The position numbers and the translations under genes are program-made. DNA of 27,051 bases from Chara braunii (lineage: Eukaryota; Streptophyta; Charophyceae; Charales; Characeae). The DNA is taken from NCBI GenBank assembly GCA_003427395.1, contig BFEA01000468.1, forward strand, positions 1-27,051. Reading direction: 5' to 3'. Below the pieces are notes generated by a model. That model did no database searches. It was not told where the DNA came from and saw only the letters and a list, made by a program, of their open reading frames with translations. This document shows positions 1-9,101 of the stretch, piece by piece (positions within the stretch are counted from its first letter, which is position 1; the number at the start of each line of letters is the position of its first letter).

Positions 1-54
1 CCCCAATACCGCCTATACCACCCCTATACACCCCTATATCCCCCTATACACCCC
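1..54. repeat. Short tandem repeat, unit about CCCCTATACA
   Basis: A degenerate 10-bp tandem array opens the window. Positions 21-30, 31-40 and 41-50 are near-identical copies of CCCCTATACA, with looser copies before them. It starts at the window edge and may continue leftwards. Confidence 0.75.
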
Positions 55-170
55 AGTCCCAACCCCCCCATCCCCGAAAGTTTCTCAGCGGATTTGGGCT
101 GTACTCAGCAAGCGCAGTACAGCTTCCAACTCAGATCTGNAAAANAAATAGTGGATGGTTGTTTTCTGAC

Positions 171-250
171 TGGTCGGCAGACCACCGACCGGTCGGCCCT
201 ACTGGTCAGCTGCAATACGGTCGGCGGTCGGGGTCGGCGGTCGGCAGGGA
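171..250. repeat. GGTCGGC-rich patch with inverted repeats
   Basis: The heptamer GGTCGGC or close variants recur at least five times in 80 bases. GGTCGG at 172-177 and CCGACC at 185-190 form a perfect 6-bp stem with a 7-base loop. No function is evident. Confidence 0.6.
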
Positions 251-578
251 TGCAACCATGTAGTTAGGCATATTCCGAACAAGTCTACAATAGAACGCTG
301 CATCAAGAACTCAGATGTAATTTATGTACGACCCGTTGGCCTCTGTCAGCTTTGCCATCATGAAAAAGAAAATGGTTACCATCACATGCACAAACAACTT
401 ATGAGGATTCAGACCCCCGACATAGTGAATTATGAGAGAATNACTCTCAATGACTGCAATCNATAGGAGACGCAATCACAGGATAGATGACGACTGAGTG
501 CGGACTTAANGGCAGGACTTCTTTTCTATCCTGCAGAGCAGCACCCGGGTTCATCTTGCAACACTAGGCAGGAAGANA

Positions 579-731
579 TGATGATTCACTGACTGTCCAG
601 GACATGACATAAACACACTGGAAGGTAAGAATACCTCACGCTCTTTGATTTTTCGAGGAACTGTCATAAACACACTGGAAAGATGACTCATTGATTCGTC
701 TCGGGACTACCATAACCACACTTGAAATGAA
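579..731. repeat. Diverged direct repeats around CATAAACACACTGGAA
   Basis: Three copies of a roughly 28-bp motif centred on CATAAACACACTGGAA occur near 606, 664 and 710, the last more diverged. A second motif (GATGATTCACTGA / GATGACTCATTGA) at 579 and 682 lies about 103 bp apart, so the larger unit seems to be duplicated. This is an old local tandem duplication with no coding content. Confidence 0.6.
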
Positions 732-1029
732 GGCCGGTTCTAAAAGCTCAGACGCCCAGTGCCCAAGCCCTATTCGAACGCAAGTGGTCTACCTTCTGGC
801 TCTTGTTTCCGTGAATCTTGCACAAACCTAACCAATCACATACTTCAGTGATCAGTGACTGTTCAGAATTTCTCTTCCATCTATTCGACCACTCCTTGTA
901 ACTACAATCTCTGTAATGTGCTATGCGCTTTCAATTAGCGTCCAATATGACTTTCCTAGTGCAGATCCAGGCCCTTCTCGACCCAAGCATCCTCCAATGG
1001 TGCCTGATACCACCCTTACAACGTCAATG

Positions 1030-1464
1030 TTTTTTTTTTTTTTTTTTTTTGGGTAATTATTTTATTTGCTTACAATCAGAGGTTTTCGCATCATGGGGTA
1101 CAGCACACTTTTTCACTACCATACGAAATCTCACAGATGGGAACAATTATGAATTTATGAGCAATACAAGATGAGCACATACATCAATGCAATAGAAAAC
1201 TGAATGCTCAAATGAAAAGCTGGAAGTTGTNCCCCTCAAGAACAGAATTACTTGGAATGAAAAGGGGAAAAAAAAGATGCCCGTAAATTGGAGGAGCTGA
1301 ACTCTGGCCCTGCAGNAGGCCAGGCAGACAATGAATNGTGGGCAGAAAAGGTGGAGGCAGCTCGGAGGTGGAGGGAATAGCAGGTGGAGGGGGCAATGAG
1401 ATGGGGAAGGCGCACCAAGGAATCGTGGATTGTAGTGGGAGAACACATGTCACACTAGTTCTCT
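1030..1464 (-). mobile_element. Candidate processed retrocopy (3' UTR with poly(A) tail), minus strand
   Basis: A run of 21 T at 1030-1050 reads on the minus strand as a poly(A) tail. It is preceded by AATAAA at 1066-1061, about 10 bases before the tail. A tail directly downstream of a polyadenylation signal is the mark of a reverse-transcribed mRNA or of a LINE or SINE 3' end. The body (about 1464 down to 1067) has no long frame resembling a protein and would be mostly 3' UTR. The right border is set only by where LINE-like sequence seems to begin. I found no convincing flanking duplication. A chance poly-T tract is the alternative. Confidence 0.4.
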
Positions 1465-1546
1465 GCTGCGTTGGAAAAGAAAAAGGCAACCCCGCTTATG
1501 ACGGCCATGGACCACCCCTTCGACAGACAGACAGCACACCACACGG

Positions 1547-2960
1547 GGAATCCTAAAATATGTCATGGACTTTTACCGACAATTGCTCACAGAAGAGAAG
1601 ATATGGACACCTGCGGCAATGGCAAAAGAACCAGGACAGGAAGTATGGGAGCACATTCAAAGCCACCTTAGCCTTGACAGCGCATGCAGGTTGGAAGAAG
1701 ATGTGACGAAGGAGGAGGTGGAAAGAGCAATTGCTGAGTTGCCACGACTGAAAGCACCAGGATTGCTCAGGATCCCAGTCGAACCACTCAAGGACCTCCG
1801 CAACTTCTTCGCTAACCTTTTCGCAGTGGCATACAATGAAGCACTTAGAAAAGGAACCTTCCCACAGGGATTCGCTGACACTTACGTGGTCCTGCTCTAC
1901 AAGAAGGGGCCGNAGGAGGGTGTGNGGAATTCACGGCCAATTTCCATCTTGAACGCTGCGTATAAGATTCTGGCCAAGGTATTGGCAACCCNCCTCAGCA
2001 ATGTCCTCCCGCATATTATTGACCATACTCTGACCGGGTTACTGGCAGGACGCCAGATCCTTTCAAANGTCTTGATGACCCAACAGGTTCTTGAAAATCA
2101 GTGCACGGGGCAAGCGAGGGCATTTATCTCCATAGACTTGGAGAAGGCATACAATCGGGTGGACTGGGAATTTCTGCTGCAAGGCATGGAGCNTCGGGGT
2201 ATAGGCAGAATTTTCTGCAGTTGGGTCTGCAGCTTGTTCAGGGGAGCCAACACTGTCATGAAGGTGAGCTGGGTAAGATCACACAGATTGAGGGTCACGA
2301 GATCCGTGAGGCAGGGATGTCCGCTGTGTCCAACCCTCTACGCCATCTACATCGAATCTATACATGAAATCCTAAGAGCGGATGCTAGGCTGGAGGGCTT
2401 AAAGACACGGTCAAGGGNGCTGCAGANGTCAGCCGNTCGCAGACAACACGGGAGCAGNAATCCCTCCGACGACCCAGCAGCTGCGACTGCTCAAAGCGGA
2501 CCTCGGTGCCTTCTGCAAATACTTGGGGGCACGAGTCAACTGGCTGAAATCCAAAGCTATCTTGCCCCCGGATGTGGAACCACCGGAGGGGTGGGACATT
2601 CCGACTGTNAAGAACGGGGAAAGAATAGCCTTTTTAGGGGCCAACCTTACCCTGAGTTGTGGGGGGATTCAACAGATCGCGCTACNCACCGTTGCAGCGG
2701 TGGCNCGACTCAAAGCCTCGAGTGCAAAGGGGAGCAAGGNTGTATTTGGTAAAGCCCTGGTAGTTACGAATTCNGTGCTGGCAACATTGTGGTATCCGGG
2801 GGCGGAGCACATGCCGGGCNAACGGACCTTTCGGTATATCAAGCACGTGACCCATGCCCACCTATGGTTGAACAATGNGGAGGCNGAAGACCTTTCGGGC
2901 CGGCGCGCAGTGCCNGTGGCCGACATATGGGAAAGGTACTGGTGGTTTAAAATAATGTGA
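1547..2960 (+). pseudogene. LINE-type (non-LTR) reverse transcriptase, broken
   Basis: This is a 5'-truncated non-LTR retrotransposon ORF2, an enzyme that copies LINE RNA at a nicked chromosomal target. The RT blocks run in order. A fingers region with NSRPIS lies near 1927-1944, the first catalytic Asp is in SIDLEKAYNRVDW near 2130-2170, and RQGCPL is near 2310-2330. The frame then shifts by one between about 2400 and 2436 and continues to 2960 with the thumb region (VNWLKSK). The catalytic (F/Y)ADD box at 2436-2447 reads FADN, so the second metal-binding Asp is lost. The apurinic endonuclease domain expected upstream is absent. Several N bases interrupt codons. The family assignment is firm and the clade is not determined. 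The copy is inactive. Confidence 0.85.
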
Positions 2961-2965
2961 TCTNT

Positions 2966-3194
2966 CCAAATGAAGAAACCAAACTGGTAAGAGACAAAAA
3001 GTTGCAAGCCCCTATACTTTTCTTCCATTTTGACAAAGCATTTGATCAGGTTAAGTGTGGACTTGCTACAACAATGCATGGAAAAGATAGGAGTAGGGCC
3101 AGTCTTACCGAAGTGGGTAGAAGTACTTTATGCTGATGCAAGAGGAAAGGTCCAGGTGAATGGTTTCATGTTAGAAAGACAAGATGTTCACATC
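2966..3194 (+). pseudogene. Second LINE reverse transcriptase fragment
   Basis: Six bases after the first LINE frame ends, a second LINE RT fragment starts in the same orientation. It reads through FDKAFDQV (a first catalytic Asp block, near 3029-3055). After a +1 shift it continues with a block containing CMEKIGVG and KVQVNG (about 3071-3170). It covers the same RT blocks as positions 2130-2270 of the first LINE but with clearly different sequence, so it is not that element's own 3' part. It stops at about 3194, before the expected RQGCP block, where sequence of the neighbouring gypsy element begins. It is a relic. Confidence 0.75.
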
Positions 3195-3246
3195 GGTTAG
3201 CCGGTTCATTGAGGGAAGCCCGGAGGTCGAGAGGCGGTGCCGGTTC

Positions 3247-3710
3247 ATTGAGGCGGCGCGAAGGGAAGAAGCTCTGGGAGGATGACCTCCGGCGTAGTGA
3301 GAGAGAGTCTGAGCTGGCTGAGGTCGATGTCGTAGGTGGAGTCGATCCGATCGCCTGGCTGAGCAAACAACTGGACCCACGCATCCGTAAGGTCCCGTGC
3401 CCAAAGTCATAGTTGTCGGAGGGTGCCTGTTTGAGCTGACGGATGCAACGCCGTAAGATCGCCGGTGAATGCGACCATCACTGTCATGTGGCTGACGCCT
3501 GGTGGAGACAGCCGCAGAAAAGCCAACACCTCGGCCAACACCCTCGTTCGCTCACTGGTCCGCGCAAACCGGAATTCTGCCGCCGTGTGGATAGCCACCG
3601 TACTGAAGAAAGTCACGAAACAGAGCAGATTGGGACTTAATCGTGGTCGCTGTACCGGCCTGATCAACGACTCATTAGATGCTCGCTGATGACCTGCTCG
3701 GTAGAAAAGC
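3247..3710 (-). pseudogene. Unidentified reading frames downstream of element B integrase
   Basis: Beyond the integrase C-terminus the minus strand keeps protein-like frames. One frame runs from about 3860 down to a stop at 3247 with a single TGA at 3409-3407. Its lower part contains ARDLTDAWVQLFAQPGD and DIDLSQLRLSLTTPEV. A second frame starts with an ATG near 3717 (MSFSTEQVISEHLMSR) and stops soon after. The composition looks like a soluble, partly helical protein rather than an LTR. It could be a frameshifted extra ORF 3' of pol, or part of another element. I recognise no family, and a chance frame is possible. Confidence 0.35.
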
Positions 3711-4290
3711 TCATGGCGATGGGGGAGGAGGTAGAGACGAAGGCTGAGAGGAAGGAGAATCAGAGTATTTAAGTTCGAGATCGTCGCCTTCCTCTTCAGA
3801 ATCGAAGGACGGGACGGAGAAGGAGGTAAGGGACGAAGATAGGACACGTGTCGAATGATCGGTCCAGCATATCCGCTTCCCGAGACCTTTGGTGCAAGTC
3901 GCACCGTGTTCACTCCGCCGAGACCAAGCTCGACTACGCGGAATCACCCGAAGAATTGTGGCGCTAACTTGCCCTGGCGAGCACATTCCCTTACCTGCAC
4001 TATGTCCCCTAATTTATATTGGGTCCGAGGCCCAACGTTCCCATTTCGGGCGTCATAGCTCCAGACCTTTCGTCCGTGGGCCATTTCGGTCATCCGCTGT
4101 CTCTTTCGGGCTTACCGGGGAAGTTTTTTTCCCATTAATTCTGAGGGGCGATGAGTCTTGTCCTTGACCGTCGCCCTCGTGGGTCGTCACGTAAGGGTCG
4201 TCTCGTCGTTTAGGCTTAGCAGAGCTACGCAGGCCAGACTATTGGTCCGTAGCTGAAAAGGGGTCAGGCCGATGGACTGGGGTGTCCCTC
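3711..4290 (-). pseudogene. Element B integrase C-terminal region
   Basis: This continues the integrase core. The upper part (about 4290-4150) has the post-catalytic TPFQL segment. After several stops, the lower part (about 4010-3830) has the usual C-terminal DNA-binding fold pattern: a GDIVQVRE-like strand, GKLAPQFFG, then a strand with NTVRLAPKVSG and HVSYLRPLP. A short acidic and Ser/Pro-rich tail (SEEEGDD, then SSLPPPPSP) ends at a stop at 3711 in another frame. At least three stops and one frameshift disrupt it. The pattern of small beta strands followed by a conserved HxSxLxP is typical of gypsy integrases. I see no chromodomain, unlike elements A and E. Confidence 0.65.
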
Positions 4291-4603
4291 GATGGATAGC
4301 CAAGATATGGTCTACGATATAGGCCAAGGCCTCGTGTCCCGAGCCGCGATATTTCGCCGCAGAGTTGTCTTAATCACCTGGNTTGCATTCTCTACCANTC
4401 CGNNCGANTGTGACATATCGGGGGCCATATTGCGAATGGAGACGCCATGTACGACTTCTCCTCGGANTTCTGCCCCGTTGTCCGTTAGGATTTCCTCGGT
4501 GTCTTGATGCATTCCGAGGAAGCAGTTGACATACCNCACAATTTCTGNCGTCTGTCGTGTTTCGCAGGGGTAGGCCCCGATCCATTTCGAGAAATGATCC
4601 ACG
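4291..4603 (-). pseudogene. Element B integrase catalytic core (left part)
   Basis: This is the RNase H-fold catalytic core of a retroviral-type integrase, which inserts element DNA into the chromosome. The DDE residues are visible: Asp in VDHFSKW at the very start (about 4600-4580), Asp in LTDNGAE (about 4490-4470), and Glu in VENA (about 4400-4390). Several codons hold N. The frame starts abruptly at 4603 because element A is inserted there. The missing upstream part (zinc domain and start of the core) lies 8 kb away at 12564-12960, on the same strand and in the matching phase. Confidence 0.8.
4600..4603. repeat. Target site duplication of element A, left copy (CACG)
   Basis: CACG directly precedes the first base of the 5' LTR and is repeated directly after the 3' LTR at 12564-12567. 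Keeping one copy rejoins element B's integrase frame without a stop. Ty3/gypsy integrases usually make 4-6 bp duplications. Confidence 0.7.
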
Positions 4604-5556
4604 TGCAGTAACCCNTGTTCTGCAGCAGTCTGGGCCTCAAATGGAGCTCAGACAACGCAGGCCAAACTCGGCCTGCACCAGGCAGTGTGACCACNCACTA
4701 TTCCTGGAAAGTCAAGGGTCAAAGTTAGCTGTCAGGTCAAAGGTACCGCGCCCAGGCCCTTGGTTGGATACACTCACTTGTGCGCAGGTACCNAAACAGC
4801 ATCAAGGCCACANGTAATTCTGTTTCAGACCAATCTGGGCCGTCATCTACATTGAGATCTCAACGGCTGAGGGAGGCAGCACCTGGGGTCCAGACCCCGC
4901 GTCAACACTACAAAAGTGTTGACCTCTTGGCTTGGAGGACATTTTGTCTTGCATCAATGTTGACTTTACGTGTTGACTACAACGCTAGCGCGACGCTGCG
5001 ACGCTGGCTGGACGCTTGCACTTGGGCGACTATGGGCTCGGCATGGTGGCTGGCTGGCAATTGTCTTCGGGGCATGCTGACGTGGCAGCTGCCACGCGCC
5101 GCCGCTGACGTGGCCACTGCCACGTATACTATTGTTGACGTGGTGCTACGAGACTGGCATTGTTGTTCTTATTCATCGTCACTCGGGAGGAGATCATGAC
5201 TGTGGGGCGCTAGTGGATGCGTACCTGGTTATCTTGATGTCGACATTGCTTCAGCTCGCTGATGAGGATTGATTGACGTGCCACGTGGCACATTGTGATA
5301 GAACTTCAGATGCTCGTTCAGACTATTGATTATTAAGGTGGCGATCGAGGAGGGAGCCCGAGGAAGAAGTGGGCATTGTCTCTCTCTCTCTCTAGTCTCT
5401 AAGTTTATTCTCCCTCCTCTCTTCTTCCTCTGTGTATGATTTCTCCCATCTCATTTGTATCTGGACACGATTATGATTAGTGATAATCATCAGCAGGTTG
5501 TTATCTATTTGGGCTTGCACTGTTGACAAGTGTCTTCACGATTTGGGTTCATTGCA
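4604..5556 (+). repeat. Element A 5' LTR
   Basis: It is collinear with 11583-12563 over its whole length. It starts TGCAGTAACCC and ends GGTTCATTGCA, just before the primer site. A CT-rich tract at about 5379-5395 and a pyrimidine-rich stretch follow the likely promoter part, and four TGACGTG motifs (5078, 5106, 5136, 5274) lie upstream of them. It is about 28 bp shorter than the 3' LTR, mainly because of indels near 5008-5035. The LTR would supply the promoter and polyadenylation site. Confidence 0.9.
5279..5290. promoter_or_regulatory. 12-bp perfect palindrome TGCCACGTGGCA (G-box core)
   Basis: TGCCACGTGGCA is fully self-complementary, contains the plant G-box CACGTG and overlaps a TGACGTG motif at 5274. 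It is preserved at the equivalent site in the 3' LTR (about 12289-12300, with two N). In plants, bZIP and bHLH factors bind this core. A promoter role in the LTR is inferred. Confidence 0.5.
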
Positions 5557-5559
5557 ATT

Positions 5560-5576
5560 TGGTATCGGAGCAGAAC
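5560..5576 (+). other. Primer binding site for initiator tRNA-Met
   Basis: TGGTATCGGAGC starts three bases after the 5' LTR. Plant gypsy and copia elements usually carry TGGTATCAGAGC, complementary to the 3' end of initiator tRNA-Met. This copy matches except for one A-to-G change at the eighth base. Minus-strand DNA synthesis would start here. Confidence 0.85.
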
Positions 5577-6495
5577 TCTCGATTACATGATCGAGTGGTG
5601 ACGATTTGCAGGTGAAGATCAAGAAGAAGACCGTCGAAGATTGGTGCTGACGTGGATAGCATTATCAGCACGAAGGTCCTGACCACGCGCACGTAAGATT
5701 GCTGACGTGGCATCAAGATTCTGACTGGAGGAGAACCAGCCAGGATTGTTGTCGCGATCCCGATCCCTATCGATCGCATCAGCAATCGGGATCAACGGTT
5801 CACGTTGCCAAGCGAAGTGGAAGTGTTGACGTGGCATTACTCGCCACTTGTCTCCTTTGGCGACTCGTAGTGTTGACGTGGCACCTAATGCTTGGCTGAC
5901 GTGGCATTCAGGATTGGCCGGCTCCTCGCTGGTATTACATACTGAAGACTAGAAGAACAGGCTAACTGACGATGACCACATTGACGCACATTGTTGACGT
6001 GCACCCCATTACTGACCTTAATTGGAGGGGACATGCTGGCGTGGCATACTCTACAAGTTGTCGGGTTAACATACCGGGGGTGACACGTGGCGGCACGGTT
6101 GGAAGCCTGACGTGGTTGTGGTGCCAGACGTCAAATTGGGTGTTGATCACACAGAATCGAAAAAGAAGCAGCAACAGGGAGAAAGACGCTAACTATTGTT
6201 GTGATTATTTTGTTGGCAAACTTAAGTTGTCTTGTGTTGTGTACCCGTATACTTACTTCTGTGTGTTGATGATCATGCTGGCCTGAGTTGCGGTACCTAA
6301 AAAAGAACAGATGTCATCACATCTAAAGTAGAACAGCAATCAGAGTTAGTAGAAGTTTCTGTTTTGTCACTTAATCTTTCTGTTCCGGTATTGTAAATTT
6401 CTGAGAATCAGGAGACTGCTTAAATTATTGTCTTTTATTTATTTCTACGGTAGATCAACCTAGCCGACGAATTTTCTTGTTTTCGTCCTTTGAAA
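5577..6495 (+). other. Element A untranslated leader
   Basis: There are about 920 bases between the primer site and the first gag ATG, with no family-like frame. The leader is notable for repeated TGACGTG motifs (5648, 5703, 5827, 5874, 5897, 5995, 6108), annotated separately. RNA packaging signals are expected in such leaders but cannot be identified by eye. Confidence 0.6.
5648..6117 (+). promoter_or_regulatory. Array of seven TGACGTG(GCA) motifs
   Basis: TGACGTG occurs at 5648, 5703, 5827, 5874, 5897, 5995 and 6108, always on the plus strand. Four copies have the full TGACGTGGCA (5703, 5827, 5874, 5897). Near-copies are TGGCGTGGCA at 6037 and TGACACGTGG at 6081. Four more TGACGTG sit in the 5' LTR. 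TGACGTGG is a known plant bZIP recognition sequence (ACGT core, also used in stress and unfolded-protein responses). The array could be a downstream enhancer or merely an expanded repeat. Regulation is inferred. Confidence 0.5.
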
Positions 6496-7038
6496 ATGTC
6501 TCACTTCTGGAAAAATCTGCAGATGTTTATCTTGGCGAGGTTCGTGACTACGTTTTTGTTTCCTATTCCAATCACACTCTCTGTGGGTGATGGACCATCC
6601 GAGATTAAGACTCGGACACAAGCCGAAAATAGGAAACAAGAAATTCTAGCTCTGTGGAACCAACTGTTAACCGAAATTCGTCTATCCGGACCGGATGCTG
6701 AACAACACATCCGTGATAGATTTGATTTGAAGACGGTTGAGGACCGTCTGAAAAAATCTATCACAGTTGTGGAGGTTGTGGCAGCCGGGACCGAAGTCTC
6801 TAAAGTGATTGCCCAGTGTCGTCAGGCGCTGGACCAGTATGCATTAAAGCAGTTGGAAGAAGTGATGGAGCAGACTCGTAAAGGTGAAATTAAGCCAGAA
6901 GTGACCGAGGCTATGATTGAACCAAATATCCAACAACAGAAAGAAACGCTGGCCGCGGAAGAAAGAAAGAAAGAAGAGCTGGCAAGAAGGAGAGAACAAG
7001 AACAAAGAAGGGAACAAAAAGAGAAATCGGACAAGTGA
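6496..7038 (+). pseudogene. Element A gag, N-terminal coiled-coil part
   Basis: This is a 180-residue frame from the first good ATG after the leader. An alternative TTG two codons earlier is less likely. Residues 1-35 are hydrophobic. Residues 35-110 look helical, and the C-terminal 50 residues are rich in Glu, Lys, Arg and Gln (EERKKEELARRREQEQRREQ), a probable coiled coil. The frame closes at 7038, but the next gag frame overlaps it (from about 7035) in another phase and continues with similar charged helical sequence, so a frameshift split one gag protein. Its position and its link to the capsid and zinc-knuckle parts support gag. The sequence alone has no recognised domain. Confidence 0.6.
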
Positions 7039-8387
7039 TTGGGAGAGAAACTGGGGAACAAGCAGACATGTCTCATATGTTGTTCCATATTTTGACTTAC
7101 CTTACCTTTTTGGAAGAGAAAATTGACAGACAACAAACTCAGTTAAATGAGATTGGTGTAGAACTAAAAACAATCACAAATATTGTGAAAAGAAAGAATC
7201 AGGTAGAAGGTAAGGAAGAATAAAGACAAGAAGAAAAAGAAGATAACAAAGAAGTGAAGAAGTTGATGGGAGATGCCATAAAGTCTGCTGGTCCTAAAAT
7301 TAAGACGTCGACCAATGGGAATGGACCGTCGAGTCCACCGTCCTCTCCGTCTAACTCCTCTCATTCGTCTCCTTCTCCCAAGTCTCCTTCTTCAACAACT
7401 CCGGACAAGACAAGTGCAGAACCGGAGAAGCCAAAGAAGAAAGAAAAGGTGAAAATTAAATTGCCTTTTACGTTAAGTAGTAAGAAAGATGAGAGTCTGC
7501 TTTTATAGATTGCTGAAATTCAAATGTATGTACACACCGCTCCAGTCGAACTAGAGTCCCAAGTGGCATTCACCACCTCTTTCATGGGAGGTGAGGTCAA
7601 GCAATGGGTGTTGGCCGAGGCTAACGCCGCAGGGTTTGAAGACATCGGCGAGTGGGCAAAGACATTGACCCTGAAACAGTTCTTGGCCGAGATCAAGGAC
7701 CAATTCCTCGATAAGACAACAGCTGATAAGGCATTTGACCAGATAACGATGATTGGTCAAAAGCATTAGATGTCGGTCGAGGCTTTGCCCCGCGAGGTCG
7801 ACCGATTGTTGCAGGTTCCAGGATTGAACCTCCAAGACAGCCAAGTGTTGTATATCTACTCCCGCAGGTTGCCTGAGCCCATCCGAGGCCACCTTGTTGC
7901 CAAAGCGACGTCGGGTAAGTATAACTATAGGCAATTTCGAGACCTCACTCTGCAAAGGGAGCAAATGACTTCTCAGGTCAAAAACTCATATGCAGCTATA
8001 GTTAAGACTGGAGGAGGGGGACGGAAAACGTATGATGGGAAATAAATTCTCTGGCACATCCTCGTTGTCCTTGATGATGATACGGTGGAAAAGTGGCCTC
8101 GGGAAAACGTGAACGAAAGGGATAGCAATAGTGACTCCAAGAAGGGGGAAGTCCATGCTGCTGTGACCACCAAGGGAGGGTCACCCATAAATGTTGCAAG
8201 GAAGAAACCGCGCCCGTTTTCGTGGCACCCTGGCATTGCCGAGGGGAAGCCCTGGTTGAAGATGGGTATGACTCGTGAAACTTGGCTGGAGAGCATGGAC
8301 AATGTAGAATGTCTTAAATGCGGCACACCAGGACATGTGATCACATATTGCCCCTTGATTAGAAACCCAAAAGCGAGCAGCCAGTAG
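7039..8387 (+). pseudogene. Element A gag: linker, capsid and CCHC nucleocapsid
   Basis: A single reading phase spans this whole stretch and is broken only by in-frame stops at 7221-7223, 7506-7508, 7767-7769 and 8043-8045, ending at a stop at 8385-8387. In order there is a short helical part, a Ser/Pro-rich linker (about 7310-7420), and a capsid-like region (about 7550-7970). The capsid carries the LTR-retrotransposon gag pattern: a GGEVKQWV helix, a KQFLAEIKDQF helix and LPEPIRGHL. A zinc knuckle CLKCGTPGHVITYC follows at about 8309-8350, matching C-x2-C-x4-H-x4-C for binding element RNA. Capsid and knuckle would package the RNA into particles. The four stops make it non-functional. Confidence 0.8.
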
Positions 8388-9101
8388 GAGTAGCATCTCC
8401 TCCTACTGAGATTAAGGGTAAGGTTGAACAGAAAGGTGAGGCGCCAACGAACCCTTCATACCCTTCTTCTCATATGGCAGAGGATGATTCTTCCTTAGCC
8501 CATCATCCAGACCGCCCTGACAATGTCTTATGTTTTGTCTCTCTGGATGACTCCCTTGATGAGCTAGGTAATGAATTGCTAGCCTTACGTAGCTCATGGG
8601 CTCGAAAAGCAAAGTCTAAGGGCAAATTGTTGTTTGCAGATATGGAAATCCCACGATCACAAGTAGGTGTGAGGTGTGTTGTTGGACCCCGGATCGACGA
8701 GGTCCTACATCTCCGAGAAAGCAATCCGCAAGTTGCATCTCGCAATGAAGGTAAAAGACTTGTCTCAACCTATCACGTCTACGTTAGCAGACAAGAGTAC
8801 GATCACTGTCTCACAGTATGTTGATCGTATGAAGTGTCAGTTTAGAAAGAAGATTATACATGAGTTGTCCTTCCTAGTAAAGAAGAATTTGCCTTTTGAT
8901 CTCATTCTAGGAATGGACTGGCACGAGGAAGCCAACCCAGACATCGATTTCAAAAGCAAGATTGTGCAACTAAAGGATGCACAATCCAAAATGAAACCTA
9001 TTAAGTTATATCATAAGTCTGGCTCTGACTCTAACTCGTCTTTCTGTTGTATGAGTTATCCAACTTTTCGTTCGATGATTTCAAAGAAGAAATTGGAATA
9101 G
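8388..9101 (+). pseudogene. Element A aspartic protease
   Basis: After a frameshift and an acidic linker (about 8396-8665), the retropepsin domain lies at about 8676-8985. The flap and core end with LPFDLILGMDW, the standard gypsy protease C-terminal motif. The active site, normally Asp-Ser/Thr-Gly, reads Asp-Pro-Gly (GAC CCC GGA, 8685-8693), which should disable it. One base change (TCC to CCC) would explain this. Retropepsin acts as a dimer and cuts Gag-Pol. The stop at 9099-9101 separates it from RT, but the phase continues beyond it. Confidence 0.8.

Larger units (their letters stand above)
55..1029. other. Gene-free stretch with small repeats
   Basis: No reading frame here resembles a protein family. 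The stretch holds a GGTCGGC-rich patch (about 171-250), a set of diverged direct repeats (579-731) and otherwise unremarkable sequence. The only long frame nearby (923-1174) is carried through a poly-T run and is not credible. A non-coding host segment or an old unrecognisable transposon are both possible. Confidence 0.5.

Noticed and set aside
923-1174. 83-residue frame with a poly-Phe run
   Set aside because: It crosses the poly-T tract that is better explained as a retrocopy tail on the other strand.
4616-4640. 5' LTR of element A starting at TGTTCTGCAG (4616)
   Set aside because: The 3' LTR shares about 12 further bases upstream, and only the 4604 start gives a target duplication (CACG) that restores the interrupted integrase.
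6490-6498. TTG start for element A gag, two codons upstream of ATG
   Set aside because: ATG at 6496 is the normal eukaryotic choice. TTG initiation has no support.
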